From JBEGTT01 sp041179245 (lineage in GTDB: Bacteria > Pseudomonadota > Gammaproteobacteria > Burkholderiales > Rhodocyclaceae), in NCBI GenBank assembly GCA_041179245.1, contig JBEGTT010000209.1, positions 1 through 7,939 on the forward strand: DNA of 7,939 nucleotides. Reading direction: 5' to 3'. The position numbers were made by a program, and so were the translations under genes. How positions within the stretch are numbered: the stretch's first letter is position 1; each line of letters begins with the position of its first letter. The notes under the pieces are model-generated. The model made no database searches. It was given only the letters and a program-made list of their open reading frames with translations, and was not told where the DNA came from. This document shows positions 1 through 5,378 of the stretch, piece after piece.

Positions 1-347
1 TTTACCGTATCGAAGCCGAAGTGGCGACTAATCAAGCTGATCGCATGCAGGGCTTAATGCAACGGCAACAAATGGCGCAACACCAAGGAATGGTTTTCGG
101 TTTTACCTTTCTCGATCGGCATTGCATGTGGATGAAAAATACCCTGCTGCCACTTTCGGTCGCTTTTCTGGATGAAGCTGGCGGTATTCTGAATATTGAA
201 GATATGCAGCCGCAGACAGAAAATAACCACTGCGCGGTTAGCCCTGCACGTTATGCCCTAGAAATGAATCTTGGTTGGTTTGCCCAGCGCGGCTTGAAGG
301 CTGGAATGCGGGTGAGTGGTCTGGACCGTTTGCCCGCTCCACGCTGA
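1..347 (+). CDS. DUF192 family protein, 5' end cut by window edge
   Basis: This is the C-terminal 114 residues of a DUF192 protein; the reading frame is open from base 3, so the true start lies left of the window. Visible family hallmarks are an early RMQGLMQR segment, a GMVFGF strand, the core motif MWMKNTLLPL followed by VAFLD, and a late PARYALEMNLGW segment ending in GLKAGMRV. These match the conserved core of DUF192, a small beta-rich family usually 120-170 residues long, often with an N-terminal signal peptide or lipobox. That part, if present, is outside the view. The family's biochemical role is not established. A GTG at position 21 could start translation but would remove conserved residues, so it is unlikely to be the real start. 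The TGA stop shares one base with the ATG of ubiC, implying co-translation. Family assignment is firm; function is unknown. Confidence 0.9.
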   Translation, partial: YRIEAEVATNQADRMQGLMQRQQMAQHQGMVFGFTFLDRHCMWMKNTLLPLSVAFLDEAGGILNIEDMQPQTENNHCAVSPARYALEMNLGWFAQRGLKAGMRVSGLDRLPAPR

Positions 348-349
348 TG
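345..349 (+). promoter_or_regulatory. TGATG stop-start overlap coupling DUF192 gene to ubiC
   Basis: The TGA ending the DUF192 gene (345-347) shares its last base with the ATG of ubiC (347-349). No convincing Shine-Dalgarno sequence stands 5-10 bases upstream, so ubiC translation probably depends on ribosomes terminating on the preceding gene. Coupling is inferred from the arrangement. Confidence 0.65.
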
Positions 350-907
350 CTGGCAATTCTAAGCATACCTGCATCCTCTCGGTGGTTGGCTCGGCCTTGG
401 GGTGACCTATCCCCTGCGTTGCGGTCTTGGTTGCATGAACCCGGTTCACTCACCCGGCGATGTCAGCGCCAGTTCGCCGAATTGCTCGTTCAGCCCGTTT
501 TGCAGGGGCGAGCACCTAGTCTTTTAGATACGGGTCATTCTGGCTGTCAGTTTTCAACGATTCGAGAGGTTTTGCTGGTGGGAGATGGCAACCCGTTTAT
601 TTTTGCGCACAGTGTGTTAACGGGCGCAAAACGAGGGCCGTTGTCTTGCTGGTTGTCCGGTTTGGGGGGCCGTTCTCTAGGAACCTTGCTGTTTCGGCAT
701 CCTGGTTTCCGGCGGGGAAAGCTGAAATATGCCTGTCTGGACCAGCGAAGTGCTCTTTATCGCGCTTGTCTGGCAAAACTCCCTGCTTCATCCTTTATCC
801 ATCAGCAAGGGCCTCGCTTATGGGCGCGTTGCTGTGAACATCGGTTCGGCCGACAAAGCATTTGGGTTGCCGAAGTCTTTTTGGATAAGTCGCTGTACGC
901 CGACTAA
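347..907 (+). CDS. ubiC: Chorismate lyase (chorismate pyruvate-lyase)
   Basis: Chorismate lyase cleaves chorismate to 4-hydroxybenzoate and pyruvate, the first committed step of ubiquinone synthesis, in the cytoplasm. The 186-residue product has the family's layout: an N-terminal LRSWLHEPGSLTRRCQ segment (25-40), an IREVLLVGDGNPFIFAHSVL strand pair (72-91), a GLGGRSLGTLLF segment (105-116) and a terminal VAEVFLDKSLY (174-184). Arg73 and Glu176 fall where E. coli UbiC has the active-site Arg76 and Glu155. E. coli UbiC has 165 residues; the extra length is mainly N-terminal and in the loop around 140-160. An upstream in-frame ATG at 275 exists, but it lies well inside the DUF192 gene and adds residues with no family match. 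The ATG at 347, in a TGATG stop-start overlap, is preferred. No ubiA is visible beside it. The 3' end overlaps the convergent rsgA by four bases. Confidence 0.9.
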   Translation: MLAILSIPASSRWLARPWGDLSPALRSWLHEPGSLTRRCQRQFAELLVQPVLQGRAPSLLDTGHSGCQFSTIREVLLVGDGNPFIFAHSVLTGAKRGPLSCWLSGLGGRSLGTLLFRHPGFRRGKLKYACLDQRSALYRACLAKLPASSFIHQQGPRLWARCCEHRFGRQSIWVAEVFLDKSLYAD

Positions 908-1776
908 ACTGCTTGTTTGAGCAAATTACTGAAGATGCTAAACCGGCTTGGATGGATTTTTCCCTCAGCCACCGCCCCCAGCAGTGCACACCCCGGCTCC
1001 TGGTTGTGCTGGCAGTTTCGGAAACGACAGTGACCCAAGTAGTCTGAAAATTCCGGGAAGGCGCTTTCCAGTTCTCGTTGATTCAAATGCCCGAGTCCAA
1101 ACTCCTGTAATCCGGGCGAATCAATGAGTTGGCTATGTGAATTCAGGTGGTACAGCGTGGCATGGGTGGTGGTGTGTTTGCCGGTATCGAGTGCGGTGGA
1201 AATTTCACGCGTGGCGGCGGCTGCGCCAGGAAGTAAGGCATTGATGATGGTTGATTTACCCATCCCCGATTGGCCAACCAGCAGGCTGGTTTTGCCTTCT
1301 AGCCAAGGTTTTAGCGTTTCTGCTTCGGTCGTTGCTGTGAGTTCCAGTACCGGGTAACCCAACGCAGGAAGGTGAACCAGCCGTTCACGCGCCGCAGGCA
1401 AGCGTTCTGGAAGGTCGATTTTGTTCAGTACAACCAAGGCTTCAATATCTTGACTGCTGGCTGCGACTAAGCATCGCGTCAGTAGCTCGTGGGAAAAAGC
1501 CGGTTCGGTTGCACAGACGATGACCAGCAAATCGACATTCGCGGCGATCAGCTTTTGCCGGTACTCGTTGGAACGGTAAAGCAGGCTTTTACGGGGATCA
1601 ATCTGTTCGATCACCCCTTGGTCAGCACTGGTGAGGTGGATTTGCACCGTATCGCCACAGACGACTTCACTTTTTTTGCCGCGAGGCACACAAGGTAATA
1701 CACGCCCATCGTCAAGTTCTACGCGATATTGGCGCCCGTGAGCGCTGACGACCAAACCTGTTTGTGTTGTTTTCAT
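904..1776 (-). CDS. rsgA: Ribosome small-subunit-dependent GTPase A
   Basis: RsgA (YjeQ/EngC) is a circularly permuted GTPase that binds the nascent 30S subunit, checks the decoding centre late in maturation and releases assembly factors such as RbfA. The 290-residue protein shows the full layout: an N-terminal OB-fold (about 5-65), then G motifs in permuted order, with G4 NKID at 118-121, P-loop GQSGMGKS at 168-175, a TTT switch at 202-204 and G3 DSPG at 219-222. The C-terminal zinc knuckle has ligands Cys250, Cys255, His257 and Cys263 (C-x4-C-x-H-x5-C). Length is normal for the compact betaproteobacterial form; E. coli RsgA is longer at both ends. An AAGG at 1781-1784 (read on the minus strand) lies four bases before the ATG. 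The start overlaps the M48 peptidase stop by ATGA, so the two are likely one transcript. The gene ends tail-to-tail on ubiC. Confidence 0.97.
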   Translation of the reverse strand: MKTTQTGLVVSAHGRQYRVELDDGRVLPCVPRGKKSEVVCGDTVQIHLTSADQGVIEQIDPRKSLLYRSNEYRQKLIAANVDLLVIVCATEPAFSHELLTRCLVAASSQDIEALVVLNKIDLPERLPAARERLVHLPALGYPVLELTATTEAETLKPWLEGKTSLLVGQSGMGKSTIINALLPGAAAATREISTALDTGKHTTTHATLYHLNSHSQLIDSPGLQEFGLGHLNQRELESAFPEFSDYLGHCRFRNCQHNQEPGCALLGAVAEGKIHPSRFSIFSNLLKQAV

Positions 1777-1784
1777 ATCGCCTT
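1773..1784 (-). promoter_or_regulatory. ATGA overlap and AAGG ribosome site of rsgA
   Basis: Read on the minus strand, AAGG (1784-1781) precedes the rsgA ATG (1776-1774) by four bases, and that ATG overlaps the TGA of the upstream M48 peptidase gene (1775-1773). This is a classic four-base arrangement for translational coupling. The ribosome site lies inside the upstream coding sequence. Confidence 0.65.
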
Positions 1785-3053
1785 AGTGGCTAGTTCGGTC
1801 AAATGAGCGATTCGCAAGGCGGCCGGTGGGTGTGAGTCGTAAAACGCAGAATGGAGGGGGTCGGGTGTCAGGGTAGCTGCGTTGTCTTCGTAAAGTTTGA
1901 CCAGCGCTTCACTGAGGTCCTTGCCATTGGTTTGTGCACAGGCATAGGCGTCCGCTTCGTATTCTTGACGGCGAGATAACCAGCTTCCAAGTGGTGTCAG
2001 CGGGAAAGTGAATACGGGTAAGACCAAGGAAAATAGGAGCAGGCCTAAAGCAGGGTTCCCTTGTTCAAGGCCGAGCCCAATAAAAAAAGCGGGGCTGGTG
2101 ATTAACTGTCCCAATAGCCACAAGAAAACTAGCGATAAACCAAAAATCATAGCCATTCTTCCCAAGACATGGCGATGCTTGAAATGGCCTAGTTCGTGCG
2201 CTAACACGGCTTCAATCTGTGGTGGCGTCAGGCGTTCGAGCAGTGTATCGAAAAACACAATGCGTCGATTCTTGCCAAAGCCGGTGAAATAAGCATTGCC
2301 GTGGCTAGAACGTTTAGAGCCATCCATCACGAACAATCCACCGGACGCAAATTCGCAACGCTGCAGCAAGGCCTCAATTCGACTTTTTAGTTCGGCATTT
2401 TCCATGGGGGAAAATTTGTTGAATAAGGGAGCAATCCAACGAGGGTAACTAAATAGTACCAATAGATTAAAACCAACCCAAAACAGCCAGACATATAACC
2501 ACCAGTTTTCTCCCATTGCACCAATCAGCCAAAGCACGATGGTAATCACCGGCCCGCCAAGCGCGACGCTCAGCAATAGTTGTTTACCAAGGTCAGCAAA
2601 AAATAAGGCTGGCTTCATGCGGTTAAAGCCGAATTGGGCTTCCAGGCCGAATTGGTAGAGATAGGAAAGCGGTAGATTGATTAGCGTTGAAAGTAACCCC
2701 ACGCTACCCATCATCGCGAGGCCATAAATAATCCCATCAAAATGTCCCGCCCAAAAATCATGTAAGCCCTGTAATCCTCCCCCCAGTGTTAATAAGAGAA
2801 GTAAAGCGATATCAATACACAGGCTAAAGCGCCCAAAGCGTTGTTTGGCTACGGTGTAATCAGCGGCTTTTTGGTGGGCTTCAAGCTCAATTTGGCCTGC
2901 AAAGGCTGAGGGGACGGCATTTCGATGTTGGGTAACATGCCTGATTTGGCGCTTGCTAAGCCAGATACGCAGGCCGGTACTGAGGAACAAAGTGCTTAAA
3001 AATAGCGTGGTAAGGAGTGGGGCAGAGATAAACGGAGTGGAATCCAGGGGCAT
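1773..3053 (-). CDS. Ste24-like M48 family zinc metallopeptidase, integral membrane
   Basis: A membrane-embedded zinc endopeptidase of family M48, subgroup Ste24 (CAAX-protease-like), likely clearing or processing membrane proteins in the inner membrane. The 426-residue protein has an M48 N-terminal domain with hydrophobic segments near 7-30, 76-97, 105-132, 157-180 and 184-202. The catalytic HELGH motif is at 286-290 (zinc ligands His286 and His290, base Glu287), with further membrane segments around 300-352. The third ligand is probably Glu364 in the EYEAD motif. A conserved DSHPP segment lies at 406-410. It resembles Ste24 more than HtpX because of its length and large N-terminal domain. 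The frame stays open to an ATG at 3128, but that start would overlap orn and the best promoter. The ATG at 3053 is preferred, although its ribosome site is weak and an in-frame TTG at 3068 cannot be excluded. Physiological substrates are unknown. Confidence 0.93.
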   Translation of the reverse strand: MPLDSTPFISAPLLTTLFLSTLFLSTGLRIWLSKRQIRHVTQHRNAVPSAFAGQIELEAHQKAADYTVAKQRFGRFSLCIDIALLLLLTLGGGLQGLHDFWAGHFDGIIYGLAMMGSVGLLSTLINLPLSYLYQFGLEAQFGFNRMKPALFFADLGKQLLLSVALGGPVITIVLWLIGAMGENWWLYVWLFWVGFNLLVLFSYPRWIAPLFNKFSPMENAELKSRIEALLQRCEFASGGLFVMDGSKRSSHGNAYFTGFGKNRRIVFFDTLLERLTPPQIEAVLAHELGHFKHRHVLGRMAMIFGLSLVFLWLLGQLITSPAFFIGLGLEQGNPALGLLLFSLVLPVFTFPLTPLGSWLSRRQEYEADAYACAQTNGKDLSEALVKLYEDNAATLTPDPLHSAFYDSHPPAALRIAHLTELATKAI

Positions 3054-3095
3054 GGTGGTGTGCGACAATGCGCGCTTTTCAAGAGTAAGCGGCGG

Positions 3096-3124
3096 ATTAT
3101 ATGGCAACTGAAACAGGCCGTAAG
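3096..3124 (-). promoter_or_regulatory. Candidate sigma-70 promoter for the M48 peptidase-rsgA unit
   Basis: On the minus strand a perfect TATAAT occupies 3101-3096. Seventeen bases upstream, 3124-3119 reads CTTACG, matching three of six bases of a -35 box. Transcription would begin near 3089, leaving a leader of about 36 bases before the ATG at 3053. The -10 box overlaps the first base of the orn start codon on the other strand. The weak -35 keeps confidence moderate. Confidence 0.4.
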
Positions 3125-3658
3125 GCAACGAATCTGGTTTGGCTAGATATGGAAATGACCGGACTGGTGCCGGAAAGCGATGTGATTATCGAATTGGCGA
3201 TGGTGGTGACCGATACCCACCTAAATGTTTTGGCCGAATCGCCGGTGTGGGCTGTCCATCAGAGCGAGGAAACCTTGGCTAAAATGGATGATTGGAATCA
3301 GAAAACCCACGGCAAGTCGGGTTTGATTGATCGGGTGCGTGCTAGCACCAAGGACGAAGCGGCTGTTGAAGCTGAAGCGCTGGCTTTCATCAAGGAATGG
3401 GCACCTGAACGCACATCCCCAATGTCGGGTAACTCCATTTGCCAGGATCGCCGCTTCATGGCGCGCTACATGCCAACGCTAGAGGCATGGTTCCACTACC
3501 GGAATCTGGATGTCAGCACGCTGAAAGAACTCTGCAAACGCTGGAAACCAGAAATTGCCAAGGGCGTTGAAAAGAAGGGTGCCCATCAAGCCTTGGACGA
3601 TATTTACGAGTCCATCGAAGAAATGAAGTATTACCGCGAGCATTTCCTGAAAATATAG
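3101..3658 (+). CDS. orn: Oligoribonuclease (DEDDh 3'-5' exoribonuclease)
   Basis: Orn degrades very short RNAs, chiefly dinucleotides including pGpG from cyclic-di-GMP turnover, to mononucleotides in the cytoplasm, completing RNA decay. The 185-residue protein aligns along its whole length with E. coli Orn (181 residues), offset by four. Exonuclease motif I is WLDMEMTG with Asp16 and Glu18. Motif II is NSICQDRRF with Asp116. Motif III is AHQALDD with His162 and Asp167. These are the DEDDh metal ligands and general base. The characteristic HQS (53-55), MDDWN (62-66) and STLKEL (139-144) segments and the YYREHF tail (178-183) are also present. A GGCGG five bases before the ATG is a fair ribosome site. 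It is divergent from the M48 peptidase gene by 47 bp, and ung follows after 3 bp, so orn-ung probably share a transcript. I found no confident plus-strand promoter; it may lie inside the M48 gene's 5' end. Confidence 0.97.
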   Translation: MATETGRKATNLVWLDMEMTGLVPESDVIIELAMVVTDTHLNVLAESPVWAVHQSEETLAKMDDWNQKTHGKSGLIDRVRASTKDEAAVEAEALAFIKEWAPERTSPMSGNSICQDRRFMARYMPTLEAWFHYRNLDVSTLKELCKRWKPEIAKGVEKKGAHQALDDIYESIEEMKYYREHFLKI

Positions 3659-3661
3659 GCC

Positions 3662-4330
3662 ATGAGTGGCGTATTTCCTGAGGATTGGCTTGCTTTTGCG
3701 GGTTTGACTGCCGGTGATATTCCTATTGTCCCAGAACCTGCTTTTCCGCCCAGAACCTGCCGCTTTCGGGCTTTGACGGCGGTCAAGCCAGAGGCGGTCA
3801 AGGTGGTTATTCTCGGGCAAGACCCTTACCACGGGCAGGGCGAAGCGGATGGTTTGGCATTCTCAGTTTCACCGGGTAGCAAGATGCCGCCATCGCTACG
3901 CCACATTTTTCAGGAACTGGCGGCTGATTTAGGGAAAGCCCCGCCGTTATCGACGGATTTGGGGGCTTGGGCTGAGCAAGGCGTATTACTGCTGAACACC
4001 GCATTGACGGTTGCGCCGGATCAGCCAGCGTCACACACCAAACTGGGGTGGCAAAAAGTCACCGATGCTTTGATCCAGTCGCTGGGTGCAAAGGGGAACA
4101 GTGAAAAAGGGCAAGGGGATGGGCCGCGACGAGTGTTTGTTTTATGGGGCAAACATGCCCAAGCACGCGAAGGATTGATTGACCCTACTGTGGGGCATTT
4201 CATTCTCAAATCGCCACACCCCTCTCCATTTTCTGCACGCAAGGGTTTTTTCGGCAGCAAGCCGTTTTCTAAGGTCAATGATTGGCTGGCGGCACAAGGT
4301 CTTCAACCAATCAACTGGTGCGGAAGTTAA
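3662..4330 (+). CDS. ung: Uracil-DNA glycosylase, family 1
   Basis: Ung removes uracil arising from cytosine deamination or dUTP incorporation, starting base-excision repair. Family 1 motifs are intact in the 222-residue product: the water-activating loop GQDPYH (52-57) with catalytic Asp54 and thymine-excluding Tyr56, uracil-stacking Phe67 in LAFSV, Asn112 in LLNTALTV for uracil recognition, VLWGKHA (160-166), and the minor-groove loop HPSPFSA (186-192) with catalytic His186. Two departures stand out. Phe190 replaces the leucine that normally wedges into the DNA (E. coli Leu191), and a Gly/Lys/Glu-rich insert lies at about 142-155. The region before motif 1 is about ten residues shorter than in E. 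coli. The ATG sits three bases after the orn stop without a strong ribosome site, consistent with coupled translation. A third gene follows 58 bp downstream. Confidence 0.96.
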   Translation: MSGVFPEDWLAFAGLTAGDIPIVPEPAFPPRTCRFRALTAVKPEAVKVVILGQDPYHGQGEADGLAFSVSPGSKMPPSLRHIFQELAADLGKAPPLSTDLGAWAEQGVLLLNTALTVAPDQPASHTKLGWQKVTDALIQSLGAKGNSEKGQGDGPRRVFVLWGKHAQAREGLIDPTVGHFILKSPHPSPFSARKGFFGSKPFSKVNDWLAAQGLQPINWCGS

Positions 4331-4357
4331 CCATCCTGCGATGGCTTTCGATAGAAT
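4327..4357 (+). promoter_or_regulatory. Weak candidate promoter before the 329-residue gene
   Basis: A TAGAAT (4352-4357) matches five of six -10 bases. TTAACC (4327-4332), overlapping the ung stop, matches four of six -35 bases, but the spacer is 19. Initiation near 4364 would give a leader of about 25 bases. The rest of the gap holds a short five-base-pair hairpin (4331-4344) and a T-run (4367-4372) too far away to form a terminator. The downstream gene may simply be read through from orn-ung. Confidence 0.2.
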
Positions 4358-4388
4358 CCTTCCCTCTTTTTTGCTTTGATGACAATCC

Positions 4389-5378
4389 ATGGACGCAGCA
4401 AGTCAAATAGAACCCTGTTGCAATCTCTGTGCTGACCCTCTGAAAGCCTCAACTGAAGACCTTCCTCAAGGGTCTCGGCGGGTTCTGGATGGGCAGCAGC
4501 GGGCTTTTTACTATGGTTACTGGATCAAAGCGTATGACCCTCCGACGGAAACTTTGCAGGAGCGTAAGCGCCTGATTGAAGGACTGACGCGGCGATTGTT
4601 CAATCATGTTGAGCATGGCCTGAATATTCCTGGGCGGCGATTGAATGAAGCCCGTCGCGCCTACGATGGCGAGCCAGATCCCAAACGAAAACGCGTCAAG
4701 GGTGCCATGCTGGCGGGCGCACTATTTAATCGGGCGGCGGATATTTTTACCAAGTTGGTGGAAATGCAGTCGCTAGGGATTGAAATTGAGCCTGACAACG
4801 CCCTGATGCGGGAATGTGGTGAGCATCTGCTCGAAGCGCTTTCGCTGGGTAAAATGGTGTTGCATCGTAGTGGCGAAGAGGGAATCGACGAGTTGTGGGG
4901 CGAGCCATTTAAGGCTTTTACGATCCCGCTGGAAGATTTTTACGAAAGCCGGTACGTCAAAATTGCACTGACCATGCGCGACATTGATGTCATGACCGAG
5001 GCGATGATTAAATTTTTTGGTCACCTACCCATTTTTGAAGGGTTGTCACATCGTCTGAATTCTTTTTGTTGTGCAGCGAAGATTAAATGCGAAACGCTGC
5101 GCACCGATGAAGATGTTTTTGAGCTGTGGACAACGTTTGTGGTGGCCGGTGAGGAAGTGGTCGCTATCTGCCGTAAGTCAGACCCGGCTTGGAGTGCTGC
5201 TGAACGTCAGGGTTATATCGATGCGCGTACCCTGATTTATCGAGGCCGTGATTTACTCAGTGACATCACCCGTGCTCGGACGCCGATGCCCAAGAGCACC
5301 AAGGATTACATTCATAAATGCGAAATTTTCAGCCAGAAATATGCTGAAGTTTTGCGTGAGACACGATTCTCTGATTAA
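4389..5378 (+). CDS. Uncharacterised 329-residue soluble protein
   Basis: I do not recognise a named domain. The product looks cytoplasmic: no signal peptide, no hydrophobic segment long enough to span a membrane, and many charged, helix-prone stretches. Visible landmarks are an N-terminal Cys cluster (Cys10, Cys11, Cys14), an aromatic patch FYYGYW (40-45), FNHVEHGLN (71-79) with two histidines, a basic PKRKRVKG (98-105), an acidic-aromatic EEGIDELWGEPFKAF (163-177), ESRYVKIALTMRDID (186-200) and a second Cys group (227, 228, 234). Codon use looks like that of its neighbours and the frame is intact, so this is a real gene. From memory, similar proteins occur as hypothetical proteins in some betaproteobacteria; I cannot verify that. 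An in-frame TGA at 4380-4382 makes the ATG at 4389 the furthest upstream start, though no ribosome site precedes it. It is the last gene on its strand after orn-ung and ends on comEC. Confidence 0.85.
   Translation: MDAASQIEPCCNLCADPLKASTEDLPQGSRRVLDGQQRAFYYGYWIKAYDPPTETLQERKRLIEGLTRRLFNHVEHGLNIPGRRLNEARRAYDGEPDPKRKRVKGAMLAGALFNRAADIFTKLVEMQSLGIEIEPDNALMRECGEHLLEALSLGKMVLHRSGEEGIDELWGEPFKAFTIPLEDFYESRYVKIALTMRDIDVMTEAMIKFFGHLPIFEGLSHRLNSFCCAAKIKCETLRTDEDVFELWTTFVVAGEEVVAICRKSDPAWSAAERQGYIDARTLIYRGRDLLSDITRARTPMPKSTKDYIHKCEIFSQKYAEVLRETRFSD

Noticed and set aside
275..346. Longer start for ubiC at 275
   Set aside because: The extra 24 residues lie in another frame of the conserved end of the DUF192 gene and match nothing in UbiC. 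The TGATG overlap at 345-349 gives a better start.
574..581. GCTGGTGG octamer identical to E. coli Chi
   Set aside because: There is a single copy inside ubiC coding sequence, and the Chi sequence of this organism is unknown.
2976..3005. Repeated LFLST-LFLST near the M48 N-terminus
   Set aside because: The two copies use different codons and fall in a hydrophobic segment with limited amino-acid choice, so this is not a DNA repeat.
3054..3128. Longer start for the M48 peptidase at 3128
   Set aside because: It would overlap orn by 28 bases and lie upstream of the TATAAT on that strand, and the added 25 residues do not look like the family's N-terminus.
3479..3832. 117-residue minus-strand frame across orn and ung
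   Set aside because: It covers conserved coding sequence of two certain genes on the other strand and shows no domain.
4331..4372. Possible terminator after ung
   Set aside because: The hairpin CCATC-CTGC-GATGG has only five pairs, and the T-run starts more than 20 bases later, so it does not form an intrinsic terminator.
4376..4389. FNR-like TTGAT-N4-ATCCA before the 329-residue gene
   Set aside because: One half-site is imperfect and the element touches the start codon, where an activator site would not work. A chance match is more likely.
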